The notes beneath the pieces are model-generated. The model ran no database searches. It worked only from the letters and a program-made list of their open reading frames with translations, and had not been told where the DNA came from. The position numbers and the translations under genes were made by a program. A stretch of DNA of 64,000 nt, from assembly GCA_902363805.1 (NCBI GenBank), contig CABJBF010000004.1, positions 62,001-126,000 on the forward strand, written 5' to 3'. This DNA is from Eubacteriaceae bacterium (GTDB lineage Bacteria; Bacillota; Clostridia; Lachnospirales; Lachnospiraceae). Positions 18,664 to 27,911 of this stretch are shown in pieces. Position 1 is the first letter of the stretch, and each line of letters begins with the position of its first letter.

Positions 18664-18672
18664 GTATCTTTT
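18632..18672. terminator. Bidirectional terminator between ArsC-like gene and citrate synthase
   Basis: A strong 13-bp stem (AGATACTGCGGAT with ATCCGTAGTATCT, one G-T pair) has A-rich sequence before and T-rich sequence after, so it can work on both strands for these convergent genes. Confidence 0.9.
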
Positions 18673-18719
18673 TATGCATTAATATCTAATTTTAAACTAA
18701 TATCTAAATCAAATATATA

Positions 18720-20108
18720 TTATACAATAGTTGTATGTCTGTCGTTAAGTGCAACGTACTTTGTCTTTTTCGCAACATTCATATATGCAGGTCTGATAAT
18801 CTTTCCGGCATTAATGATTTCTTCTATACGATGTGCACACCAGCCTGAAATTCTGGCAGATGCAAACATAGGAGTAAACAATCCGTCAGGAAGTCCAAGT
18901 GAAGAATATATAAATCCACTGTAGAAATCAACATTTGCACTTACATTTTTCTGCATTGGCTTGCAACTTGCAATAACCTCAGGAGCAAGTCGGGCAACAT
19001 TATTGTAAAGCTGATACTCATCCATAAGACCTTTTTCCTGTGCAAGCTTTTTAGCAAAGCCTTCAAGAATTTTTGCTCTAGGGTCAGAAATAGAGTAAAC
19101 AGCATGACCGATTCCATAAATCAAACCTGATTTATCAAAGATTCTCTTATCAAGTATTGCATGCAAATAATTTGAAATTTCTTCATCGTCGTTCCAATTA
19201 GAAACTGTTTCTTTCATATGGTCAAACATCTGTTTAACTTTAATGTTAGCGCCACCATGTCTTGGACCTTTAAGTGAACCAAGAGAAGCTGCGATTGCAG
19301 AATAAGTGTCCGTTCCTGAAGAAGAAACAACATGAGTTGTAAATGTAGAGTTATTACCACCACCATGTTCAGCATGAAGAACAAGAGCTAAGTCAAGGAT
19401 TTTTGCTTCAAGCGGAGTAAAACTTCCATCAGGTCTAAGTAATCTTAATATATTCTCAGCCGTGGACATGTTAGGGTCCGGTGTGTTTATATGAAGGCTT
19501 TGTCCATGATGATAGTGGTTATGGGCATGGTATCCATAAACACTGATAAGTGGAACTCTTGCAATAAGACTTAAACTTTGACGTAAAACATTTGGAATTG
19601 ATGTATCATCAGGATTATCGTCATAAGAGTAAAGTGTAAGTACACTACGTGCAAGCATGTTCATCATATCTCTACTTGGTGCTTTCATAATAATATCTCT
19701 TACAAAGCTAGGTGGAAGAGTTCTGTATTCAGATAATAAATTTGTGAAATTTTCTAATCTTTTTGCTGTTGGAAGTTCACCAAATAATAAAAGATATGTA
19801 ACTTCTTCAAAACCAAAGCGGTTTTCATCTAAAAAACCTTTAACAATATCTTCAATATCTATTCCACGGTAAAAAAGTTTTCCTTCACAAGGAACAGCTT
19901 TTCCGTCAATCATATCGTAGGAATGAACATCACCGATTTCGGTAAGGCCTGTAAGAACACCTTTACCGTTTTTATCACGAAGACCTCTCTTAACATCGTA
20001 TAAATTATAGAGAGATTCATCAATACATGAATTATTAATGCATCTGTCTGCATATTTTAATATCTGTGGTGTAATCTGATCAGGTATGTTTTCATTTATG
20101 TTGTTCAT
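18720..20108 (-). CDS. gltA: Citrate synthase family protein
   Basis: A 462-residue enzyme of the citrate/2-methylcitrate synthase family, which condenses acetyl-CoA with oxaloacetate. The catalytic set is visible: HAEHGGGNNST (His of the first motif), a GPRHGGANIKV loop, GIGHAVYSISDPRA and Arg/Asp in the C-terminal third. It is longer than the usual 370-430, with an extra ~40 residues at the N-terminus, as in several clostridial forms. The start has AGGAGG. It stands alone. No aconitase or isocitrate dehydrogenase is adjacent, so it probably feeds glutamate synthesis through an incomplete TCA cycle (gdhA is also in this window). Confidence 0.9.
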   Translation of the reverse strand: MNNINENIPDQITPQILKYADRCINNSCIDESLYNLYDVKRGLRDKNGKGVLTGLTEIGDVHSYDMIDGKAVPCEGKLFYRGIDIEDIVKGFLDENRFGFEEVTYLLLFGELPTAKRLENFTNLLSEYRTLPPSFVRDIIMKAPSRDMMNMLARSVLTLYSYDDNPDDTSIPNVLRQSLSLIARVPLISVYGYHAHNHYHHGQSLHINTPDPNMSTAENILRLLRPDGSFTPLEAKILDLALVLHAEHGGGNNSTFTTHVVSSSGTDTYSAIAASLGSLKGPRHGGANIKVKQMFDHMKETVSNWNDDEEISNYLHAILDKRIFDKSGLIYGIGHAVYSISDPRAKILEGFAKKLAQEKGLMDEYQLYNNVARLAPEVIASCKPMQKNVSANVDFYSGFIYSSLGLPDGLFTPMFASARISGWCAHRIEEIINAGKIIRPAYMNVAKKTKYVALNDRHTTIV

Positions 20109-20124
20109 AGTGACCTCCTATTGT

Positions 20125-20142
20125 ACATAGAAAAATCTATGT
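20125..20142 (-). promoter_or_regulatory. Small hairpin next to the citrate synthase ribosome binding site
   Basis: Perfect 7-base arms ACATAGA and TCTATGT with an A4/T4 loop lie only a few bases upstream of AATAGGAGG on the minus strand. It could modulate translation or mRNA stability. No regulator is known. Confidence 0.3.
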
Positions 20143-20169
20143 TTAGTAATTAGAGTCTATAGCTACATT

Positions 20170-20198
20170 AGCATAGACGCCATTAAGTAGAACTTTAA
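20170..20198 (-). promoter_or_regulatory. Candidate sigma-A promoter of citrate synthase
   Basis: On the minus strand TTAAAG (20193-20198), a 17-base spacer and TATGCT (20170-20175). Boxes are four of six matches each. The rest of the 20199-20602 gap is AT-rich, holds a small GTTAGGGC/GCCCCAAC hairpin near 20380-20399 and shows no gene. Confidence 0.45.
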
Positions 20199-20602
20199 CA
20201 TAATTAAGAAAAGACAACAATAAAACTTAAGAAAAACAAAAAAAGAAAAGTAAAAACTTAATTAAATTAAGCGAAATGCGCGAAAAAAGCACAAATATAC
20301 TTGATAAGCTTACTATCAGGGCATAATAATCTAAGCCTTAAAGTAAAATTGTGGAATGTGAATAAACATTTATTATGATGTTAGGGCAAACGCCCCAACT
20401 TTGATGCCATATTTAAGCAGTAATTGGTAATACTGTTCTAATTCGTAGATAATGTACAAAAAGAAGGTAAAATGTGATAAAATAAAAAACGGATATGCCT
20501 TAAAGTACTATTCTAAAGGTATATTGTGTTAAAATAATTTTGATTATTGGGTCAGATAATTCACAAGTGAGTAATTAAAAGTAAAATAAGGAAGTGAAAT
20601 CA

Positions 20603-21919
20603 ATGGATTTATTTGATTTTATGAGAAATGAAAATATGGAGAAGGATTCTCCATTAGCAAGCAGGCTAAGACCAACAACATTAGACGAAGTAGTTGGACA
20701 GGAGCATATTATAGGTAAAGATAAACTTTTATATAGAGCAATTAAAGCAGATAAGTTAAGTTCAATTATTTTTTATGGACCGCCTGGGACTGGGAAAACA
20801 ACATTGGCAAAAGTAATTGCGAATACAACAAGTGCAGAATTTACTCAGATAAATGCTACTGTTGCAGGCAAGAAAGATATGGAAGAAGTAGTGGAAAAGG
20901 CTAAACAGACAATGGGAATGTATGGAAGAAAGACTATATTGTTTGTAGATGAAATTCATCGCTTTAATAAGGGACAGCAGGATTACCTTTTACCATTTGT
21001 AGAAGATGGAACGTTAATTCTTATAGGGGCAACCACTGAAAATCCATACTTTGAAGTTAATGGGGCTTTAATTTCACGTTCTATTGTGTTTGAATTAAAG
21101 CCGCTTTCGACAGAGAATATAAAACAGCTAATTTTAAGAGCAGTTAATGATAAAGAAAAAGGAATGGGAGCGTTTAATGCGAGAATAGATGATGATGCGG
21201 CTGACTTTTTAGCCGAAATTTCAAATGGTGATGCAAGAACAGCATTAAATGCTATTGAATTAGGAATTTTAACTACTGATAAAAGTGAAGATGGAACAAT
21301 CCACATAACAATGGAAGTTGCAGAACAATGTATTCAGAAAAGAGCCATCCGATATGATAAATCAGGAGACAACCATTATGATACAGTATCTGCATTTATA
21401 AAAAGTATGAGAGGCTCAGATCCTGATGCGGCACTTTACTATTTGGCAAAAATGCTTTATGCAGGTGAAAGTGTTGAATTTATAGCAAGACGAATTATGA
21501 TATCAGCGGCGGAAGATGTGGGAATGGCAGATCCTAATGCATTAACAGTTGCCGTGTCTGCTGCAAATGCCGTCCACCAGATTGGAATGCCTGAAGCAAA
21601 GATAATATTGGCAGAGGCAGTGGTATATATGGCTACTGCACCGAAAAGCAACGCTTCTTATATGGGATTAGAGAAGGCGATGAGTGCAGTACAGAATACA
21701 AAGATATCACGAATACCGGTTCACTTAATGGATGCACATTATAAAGGCGCAGCAAAGCTTGGACATGGTGATGGCTACAAATATGCACACGATTATGAAA
21801 ATCATTATGTTAATCAGCAATATTTGCCGGATGAGCTTGTAAATGAAGTATTTTACAATCCGGGAGATTTAGGATACGAAGTTAAAGTAAAAGAACATTT
21901 TAAAAAGATAAAGGGATAG
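20603..21919 (+). CDS. rarA: Replication-associated recombination protein A (RarA/MgsA)
   Basis: A 438-residue AAA+ ATPase of the RarA/MgsA/WRNIP1 family. Walker A GPPGTGKTT begins at residue 59, Walker B is LFVDEIHRF, sensor 1 lies in GATTENPYFE, and the conserved C-terminal tetramerisation domain with YAHDYENHYVNQQYLP is present. It acts at stalled replication forks. The ATG at 20603 is preferred over a GTG three codons upstream because AAGGAAG is better spaced for it. It ends 27 bases before the DUF5717 gene, which may be co-transcribed. Confidence 0.93.
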   Translation: MDLFDFMRNENMEKDSPLASRLRPTTLDEVVGQEHIIGKDKLLYRAIKADKLSSIIFYGPPGTGKTTLAKVIANTTSAEFTQINATVAGKKDMEEVVEKAKQTMGMYGRKTILFVDEIHRFNKGQQDYLLPFVEDGTLILIGATTENPYFEVNGALISRSIVFELKPLSTENIKQLILRAVNDKEKGMGAFNARIDDDAADFLAEISNGDARTALNAIELGILTTDKSEDGTIHITMEVAEQCIQKRAIRYDKSGDNHYDTVSAFIKSMRGSDPDAALYYLAKMLYAGESVEFIARRIMISAAEDVGMADPNALTVAVSAANAVHQIGMPEAKIILAEAVVYMATAPKSNASYMGLEKAMSAVQNTKISRIPVHLMDAHYKGAAKLGHGDGYKYAHDYENHYVNQQYLPDELVNEVFYNPGDLGYEVKVKEHFKKIKG

Positions 21920-21946
21920 CACTAGAGTGATTAGAAAGGTGATAAA

Positions 21947-24900
21947 TTGAAAGCATTAATAGAAAAATTAGCAATTGGAAATGTAGATTATGAAGTGCCT
22001 AAGGCACAGATTTCCCATAATAGCTTTGATATGGTGTTAGCAAAAGGGGAGATAGCCTACGGCTCATTTAACATCCGCTCTGAATCAAATATGAATATAA
22101 AAGGAGTGGTATATTCTTCAGATTATCATTTGAAACTAAAAAATGATCAGTTTTTAGGAAAAGACAATACAATCAGATTTGAGGCGAATACTGAACATCT
22201 TTATCCGGGAGACGATGTGTCAGGTAAAATAGACATAGTATCAAATGCCGGAGAGTTTTCTGTTAATTTTAATATTCATGTGAAGGAAGAAAATATAGAA
22301 TCTTCAATGGGCCCAATAAATAATCTTGAGGATTTTACAAAATTAGTTCAGTATTCTCATGAGGAAGCTATTAAATTGTTTATGTCAAGAGAATTTAAAC
22401 ACAACATTATCGGACAGGATGTTTATACAAGAGCCTTGTACAATGAATTGATGAAAAATTATAACAAAGAGATAGCAATGGAAGAATTCCTTGTTAAAAA
22501 AGGCCTTAAAGAACCTGTTACAATCAGTATTGTAGATAATGAAAAGACATACGAAGATATAAAGGAATCTTATGCAGACTCTCTTAAAATTACAAAGAGT
22601 GGTTGGGGATATGTAGACATAAAAGTTGAAATTAATGGTGAAATACTTCATAACTGCAAAAATGAAATAAATCTGGACAATTTTATTGGAAACACCTGCG
22701 AATATGAATATTTGATAAATCCATTCAAATTACACAGGGGCAGTAATTATGCAGAAATTGTGTTAAAGACAGTTAATCAGACCTTAACATATAAAATTCA
22801 TGTTAACAATCCTACAGAAGATATATCTAAATATATCGAAAATAAAAAGGATATTATTGATGTGATGAGATTATATATGAATTTCCGTACCGGAAAGATA
22901 AACTCATTAGATTGGAAAAAGTCAACAGAGGACATTGCAGAGAAAAGATTACATTATAACAATGAAGATATAATGGCATTGTTGATAAAAACTCAACTTA
23001 CAATATTAGATGGTGAAGAAGAACAGATTACTTCATATCTTATGCAATTGTCAAAATTAGTATCAGTAAGTAAGACAAATAACAAACTTAAGAGTGTTGA
23101 AGCATATTGCTATTATTTATATTTGAAAACGATATATAAGCAAAATGCTACTTACACAGAAGAAGTTCGAAAAGAAATAAAGAACTATTATGAAAATGGT
23201 TATGATTCATGGAAATTATTGTGGATGTTAATGTACATGGATGACAGATATGACCAAAATCCAAGTCTTAAATATACTTTGGTAAAAGATCAGTTTAATA
23301 AAGGATGTACAAGTCCTGTGATGTTGTATGAAGCGGCAAAAATAATTTCAAAGCAACCGGAACTATTAAGGGTTATAAATAAATTTGAATTATTACTTTT
23401 GAGATTCATAAATAAATATGATATGTACAATGACAATTTAAATAAGCAGATAGTTACTTTGTTTGAAAAAGAAAAACAATTTGACAAAATAAAATTTGAA
23501 ATATTGGCTGATTTATATGAAAAGACAGAAGATGTGAAAGTACTGGAAGGAATTTGCCAGATGCTTGTAAGCGGAGACAAAAAGAAACAGTTCTATTTTA
23601 AATGGTATGATGCCGGAGTTAAACATGATGTCAAAGTAACAAAACTTTACGAGTATTATATGTACACAATTGATACAACAAAAATGTTTAAATTATATCC
23701 ACAGATATACAAATACTTTGCGTTTACAACGGAAACATTAGCCTATAATAAAGCATATTTATATCAGAATATAATTAAATATTTTGACCAGGCAAGTGAG
23801 ATGTATAAAAAATACAAAGCCGGATTAGAAAAATATGTAGAAGAAGAGATTATTAATAAGCATATTGATAATAATCTTATTGAATTGTACAAAAAAATGC
23901 TCACACCACATTTTGTTAACAACAGAATGACAAAATCATTACCTAGTATATTAAATGCATGGAGAATAACTGTTGATAATCCAAATATTACAGAAGTTAT
24001 AATATACCATAAAGAATTAGACGAACCTCAGCAGGTTCACCTTAATGGAGGAGAGGCTTTTGTTGAAATATATACAGACAACCCTGTAATAATATTTGTG
24101 GACAAAGATAGAAACAAATACGTAAATATAGAATATACATGCAGGAAAATTTTAAGAAATGTTAAGATTTCTGAGGTAGATAATGGAAGCGTCTACTTAA
24201 AGTTAGCAAAGATAGAAAAAAACATAAAAAAATCAGCAAATGTTGATATTTTACAGATGTTAAAGGATATGCTTAATGTTGAAAATATAAGAGGAACATA
24301 TAGAAAATATCTTTTAAATGAAATTGTTTCTTACTATTATAAGAATTCTTATTTAGATGAGTATGATGATTATGTAATGGAAATGAATATGAACGAGTTA
24401 GATAAAGACTCCAGAAATAAAATAATGTCAATACTTATTGCAAATAAGAAATATAAGAGTGTATATCCGTATATATTAGAATATGGTCCGGAAAGATTAA
24501 GCGATGAAAGTGTTGAAGAATTTTGTACAGGAATAATTAAAGAAACAGAGTTTGAAGAAGATGCTTTTATACTTGAAATGTGTGTGAAATTATTTAGGAT
24601 GAATAAGGTTACAAGAGTAATTCTTGCTTATCTTGGAAGATTTTTCCTTGGAACAAACGAAGAAATGTTTATGTTATATGAGGAAATTAATAAAAAGAAC
24701 ATAATTGAAAACACATTGACGGAAAGACTACTTGTTCAGTGCATTTTTGAAGGGGATGTAAGTGAAAGAATTCATGGAATATTTAATAAATATGTACAGA
24801 ATCCTTCATATGCAACAATTAGAAAAGCGTTTTACACATATGTTTCATATAATTATTTTGTTAAAAATATTCCTTGTCCGGATTCAACATGGGATATAAT

Positions 24901-25489
24901 GCAGCAGGATATTAAGGATGGAACGGAAGTGACAGTTATTTCAAAAATCGGATATTTGTCACATGTTATTGAAAGTGAGCATGTAACACAGGAACAGATT
25001 GAAACATCAAAGAAACTGATGAGTCAGTTAGCTAAAAAGAATATTGTATTTGAATTTTATAAGAAGTTTAATAAATGGTTTGCAGTTCCATACAATATAG
25101 TGGATAAAACCATAATTGACTATCGTACAAATCCAAAGAATAAAGTATACATTACTTATAAGATAAAATCCATAACAGGCGAAACAAAGGAAAAAACTGA
25201 AGAAATGCGTAGTGTTTATTCAGGAATATTTACAAAAGATGTAATTATGTTCTTTGGAGAAGAAATAGAATATTATTTTGAAGAAATATCTGAAACTGAC
25301 AGTATTGAGACAAAGAAATATACAATGAAAATAAATCAGAAAGATATTTTTAATGATGAAGGAAGATTTGGAATGCTTAACGGCATGATGATTTGCAAAG
25401 AACTTCACAGAGACAAGGATGCAAGAGAACTTATGGAAACATATGAACTTCATACGGATGCATCAGAACAGTTATTTAAGTTACTATAG
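21947..25489 (+). CDS. DUF5717-like giant protein of unknown function
   Basis: A 1180-residue cytoplasmic protein without signal peptide or membrane segments. I recognise the DUF5717 pattern, a family I know mainly from Lachnospiraceae. The first ~115 residues look like an Ig-like beta domain (LAKGEIAYGSFNIRSE, LYPGDDVSGKIDI). From about 120 to 1000 the protein is helical and rich in Tyr, Lys, Asn and Glu, probably solenoid repeats. The last ~150 residues return to beta structure (VYITYKIKSITGE, EIEYYFEEISET). It starts at TTG after AAAGGTG. An Hsp70-like gene follows after 15 bases and a helical-repeat gene overlaps that one, so the three products probably act together, perhaps as scaffold and client or substrate platform. 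The role is unknown. Confidence 0.75.
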   Translation: MKALIEKLAIGNVDYEVPKAQISHNSFDMVLAKGEIAYGSFNIRSESNMNIKGVVYSSDYHLKLKNDQFLGKDNTIRFEANTEHLYPGDDVSGKIDIVSNAGEFSVNFNIHVKEENIESSMGPINNLEDFTKLVQYSHEEAIKLFMSREFKHNIIGQDVYTRALYNELMKNYNKEIAMEEFLVKKGLKEPVTISIVDNEKTYEDIKESYADSLKITKSGWGYVDIKVEINGEILHNCKNEINLDNFIGNTCEYEYLINPFKLHRGSNYAEIVLKTVNQTLTYKIHVNNPTEDISKYIENKKDIIDVMRLYMNFRTGKINSLDWKKSTEDIAEKRLHYNNEDIMALLIKTQLTILDGEEEQITSYLMQLSKLVSVSKTNNKLKSVEAYCYYLYLKTIYKQNATYTEEVRKEIKNYYENGYDSWKLLWMLMYMDDRYDQNPSLKYTLVKDQFNKGCTSPVMLYEAAKIISKQPELLRVINKFELLLLRFINKYDMYNDNLNKQIVTLFEKEKQFDKIKFEILADLYEKTEDVKVLEGICQMLVSGDKKKQFYFKWYDAGVKHDVKVTKLYEYYMYTIDTTKMFKLYPQIYKYFAFTTETLAYNKAYLYQNIIKYFDQASEMYKKYKAGLEKYVEEEIINKHIDNNLIELYKKMLTPHFVNNRMTKSLPSILNAWRITVDNPNITEVIIYHKELDEPQQVHLNGGEAFVEIYTDNPVIIFVDKDRNKYVNIEYTCRKILRNVKISEVDNGSVYLKLAKIEKNIKKSANVDILQMLKDMLNVENIRGTYRKYLLNEIVSYYYKNSYLDEYDDYVMEMNMNELDKDSRNKIMSILIANKKYKSVYPYILEYGPERLSDESVEEFCTGIIKETEFEEDAFILEMCVKLFRMNKVTRVILAYLGRFFLGTNEEMFMLYEEINKKNIIENTLTERLLVQCIFEGDVSERIHGIFNKYVQNPSYATIRKAFYTYVSYNYFVKNIPCPDSTWDIMQQDIKDGTEVTVISKIGYLSHVIESEHVTQEQIETSKKLMSQLAKKNIVFEFYKKFNKWFAVPYNIVDKTIIDYRTNPKNKVYITYKIKSITGETKEKTEEMRSVYSGIFTKDVIMFFGEEIEYYFEEISETDSIETKKYTMKINQKDIFNDEGRFGMLNGMMICKELHRDKDARELMETYELHTDASEQLFKLL

Positions 25490-25504
25490 GCAGGAGGAAT
25501 AACA

Positions 25505-26740
25505 ATGAATAATAAAGCACTTATTCTTGGAATAGATTTTTCAAGTGATTTTTCTCAGTTGGCATTTTTGAATGATGCAGGGGAGCCTGAATCAATTAGC
25601 GTTGGACAGGATAAGCATTTTCTTGTACCTACAGTTATGTTTTTTAATGATGAATTAAAAGAATGGTCAGTAGGCGAAGAGGCAATTAACAGAAGCCAGA
25701 GAGAAAGTGGAAAAGTTGTTACAAACCTACCGGAAGCATTGTTTTATGATGAGTTAAAAGACCAGAATAGAGCAATGATGAAAGCATATATAGCTTATTT
25801 TGTAAAATTAGCGGCAAATTACACAAACGGGCAGATAATTAAAAGCATTGTAATGACAGTAGATAATTTGACAGTGGAAATAATGGAATGCTTTTATGAA
25901 ACTATAGAAGCTTTAGGATATAAGAAAGAAAATACAAAAATATTAAGCCATTCAGAAAGTTTTATCTACTATGTGTTAAACCAGCATAAAGATGTGTGGG
26001 TAAATAATGTTTTAATGTTGGATTTTTCACAGCAGGGGCTTGTTTATAGAAGACTTAGCATAAGACATACAAGAGAAGCACATATAGCAGATGTAGAAAC
26101 GAAAAAATTAGATGATGTTTTAACATTTGATAATATTAAAACAGATATTGATGAGGCTGACAAAATTCTTGAAGATTTTATGGACGAAGAATTGAATGAA
26201 CACGTTATTTCAGCAGTATATTTTTCAGGTGAAGGTTTTTATAGTGGAGACTGGAAAAATACACTTAAAAAAACATGTAACAACCGACGTGTATTTAAAG
26301 GAAATAACCTGATAGTAAAAGGTGCAGTTTATGGTGCTAAAGAATTGTTTTATATTTCAAATTTTAGTGATTATATCATATCCTGTAAGGGAAGAACTAA
26401 GGTAAATGTTTCTATGGAAGTAAACCATCAGGGAAGCGAGAAACAGCTTGTGCTTTCAAAAATAGGAACTAACTGGTACGAAGCAGGTGCTGTTGCAGAA
26501 TGTATTTTGGATAAACCGACAATAGCAAAATTCACAATACAGTCACCTATTACAAAAGAATCAGAAAACTTTTATATTGATTTACAGGATTTCCCGGCAA
26601 GAAAAAATAAGACAGTAAGAATCCGGATAAAATTTGCATATGTAAATGAAAATAAGTTTGCAATAGAGATAAAAGATATCGGATTTGGAGAATTCTATGA
26701 GAGCTCAGGAAAAGTAGTTAGAGAGGAAGTGACAGTATGA
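25505..26740 (+). CDS. Degenerate Hsp70/actin-fold protein (DUF5716-like)
   Basis: A 411-residue protein with an Hsp70-type actin fold in shortened form. Phosphate-1 is LGIDFSSDFSQLAF (Asp11). Phosphate-2, normally DLGGGT, is LDFSQQG (Asp173-Gly178). The adenosine motif, normally GGSTR, is YFSGEGF (about 239-245). The glycines needed for tight phosphate contact are partly lost, so ATP turnover may be weak or absent. After about residue 290 the chain resembles part of a substrate-binding beta domain (VRIRIKFAYV, FAIEIKDIGFGEF) without the alpha lid. AGGAGG sets the start, and its stop overlaps the next gene by ATGA. It is likely the switch or chaperone-like partner of the giant protein. Confidence 0.75.
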   Translation: MNNKALILGIDFSSDFSQLAFLNDAGEPESISVGQDKHFLVPTVMFFNDELKEWSVGEEAINRSQRESGKVVTNLPEALFYDELKDQNRAMMKAYIAYFVKLAANYTNGQIIKSIVMTVDNLTVEIMECFYETIEALGYKKENTKILSHSESFIYYVLNQHKDVWVNNVLMLDFSQQGLVYRRLSIRHTREAHIADVETKKLDDVLTFDNIKTDIDEADKILEDFMDEELNEHVISAVYFSGEGFYSGDWKNTLKKTCNNRRVFKGNNLIVKGAVYGAKELFYISNFSDYIISCKGRTKVNVSMEVNHQGSEKQLVLSKIGTNWYEAGAVAECILDKPTIAKFTIQSPITKESENFYIDLQDFPARKNKTVRIRIKFAYVNENKFAIEIKDIGFGEFYESSGKVVREEVTV

Positions 26741-27516
26741 GTGACATCACAATGTGCACATTGCACTCAGAAAAACCTTATTATATAACTGAAATTAATA
26801 AAAATATATATTCGATAGAAGAATTAAATTATTATCTTTATAATTATCTTTATTTAGTGGATGAAGAATTTTTTAGTGAAAGTCTGATTGATTATATTGA
26901 AAATGAATTAAAGCAGACAACAATAGCAACAGGGCTAAGACAGGCATTAAATAAAAATGGTAATCTAGGCGAAATGATTGCATTTGTAATAAAAAATTCA
27001 GGATATTACACACAAAAGGAAGCAGATGATTTAGAAAGACATTTAGTAATGCTTAATTCAAAAACATCTGCCGAAAGAATAAAGGCTAAGGCAGACATAT
27101 TACTTGATAATCATAAATATAATATGGCAATTTCTTTTTATCAGAGCATTATAAATAAGGGAACAAATAGTGAATTATCAGAAACTTTTTATGGAAGTGT
27201 TTATAATAATTTAGGAGTTGCCTATACAAGACTGTTTGAGTACGATGAGGCTTTAGTGGCATTTAGAAATGCATATAGATTAAATAGTGCTGCAGAATCA
27301 TTAGAGTCAATAATATTGTGTGACATTATGTCAGGTAATGCTACTAATTTGAAAAACGATGTTGAAAAATACAAAGTAAGTGATCAGGTAGTTAACAGAC
27401 TTAGAACAGAAATCATACAGCTTAAGGCTCATATTCATGTAAATTGGAACGACACAATTGAGAAAGATTATATTAGCCGACGTAAGAGAGAATATATTGT
27501 AGAAATAAATAGTTAA
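26737..27516 (+). CDS. Helical-repeat (TPR-like) protein in the DUF5717 operon
   Basis: A 259-residue soluble protein. Residues about 113-190 fit one to two TPR units (DNHKYNMAISFYQSII, then YGSVYNNLGVAYTRLFEYDEALVAFRNAYRLN). The N-terminal ~100 residues are helical with many Tyr, Asn and Leu and no recognised domain. The ATGA overlap with the Hsp70-like gene indicates translational coupling, so it is probably an adaptor in the same complex. TPR proteins often bind Hsp70 tails, but this Hsp70-like partner has no EEVD terminus (it ends EEVTV), so the interface is open. Confidence 0.72.
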   Translation: MSDITMCTLHSEKPYYITEINKNIYSIEELNYYLYNYLYLVDEEFFSESLIDYIENELKQTTIATGLRQALNKNGNLGEMIAFVIKNSGYYTQKEADDLERHLVMLNSKTSAERIKAKADILLDNHKYNMAISFYQSIINKGTNSELSETFYGSVYNNLGVAYTRLFEYDEALVAFRNAYRLNSAAESLESIILCDIMSGNATNLKNDVEKYKVSDQVVNRLRTEIIQLKAHIHVNWNDTIEKDYISRRKREYIVEINS

Positions 27517-27543
27517 GAAATTGTGAAGGTTTAGCTTAGGCAG

Positions 27544-27572
27544 TTGACAAATAACTTTTTAATTATTATGAT
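27544..27572 (+). promoter_or_regulatory. Sigma-A promoter of the valS T-box transcript
   Basis: TTGACA (27544-27549), 17 bases and TATGAT (27567-27572), directly upstream of the T-box leader. Confidence 0.88.
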
Positions 27573-27589
27573 AAAAAACAGAAAAAATA

Positions 27590-27824
27590 AATGCTATGAT
27601 GAAGAGGAGTATCTTGTAACTGCTTAACAGAGAGTAGGTTGTTGGTGGAAGACCTATAAGTAAGTGCGAGGGAAGGTAGCTTTGGAGCAGCATCAGTGAA
27701 CATTTAAAAACTATCAGTAGCTGATGACGATTCGTCCCCGTTAAGGATATGATAAGTAAAACAAAAGGTGGTACCGCGGATATTCGCCCTTTTAGGAAAA
27801 TGTCTGTGGATTTAAACATACAAA
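27590..27824 (+). promoter_or_regulatory. T-box riboswitch controlling valS
   Basis: The leader has the T-box core AAGGTGGTACCGCGGA at 27765-27780, the AGTA turn near 27608 in stem I, and a distal GGTGGAAGACC loop. Opposite the AGTA, a GTA at 27676-27678 in GGAAGGTAGC is the likely specifier, a valine codon that fits the downstream gene. Uncharged tRNA-Val should bind and prevent termination. The specifier choice is inferred from hand pairing. Confidence 0.93.
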
Positions 27825-27853
27825 AGAGACAGCATTTTAAAGCTGTCTTTTTC
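27825..27853 (+). terminator. T-box terminator hairpin
   Basis: AGACAGC and GCTGTCT arms with an 8-base loop are followed by TTTTTCC, after the T-box sequence and before valS. Confidence 0.8.
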
Positions 27854-27911
27854 CGTTCATAAGGATGATAATTTGCAGACTGGATTACAAATTATTTTAA
27901 AGGAGTACACA

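Noticed and set aside
27873..27911. 13-codon upstream extension of valS
   Set aside because: The extension lies in the T-box leader, while AAAGGAG and the conserved N-terminus support the ATG at 27912.
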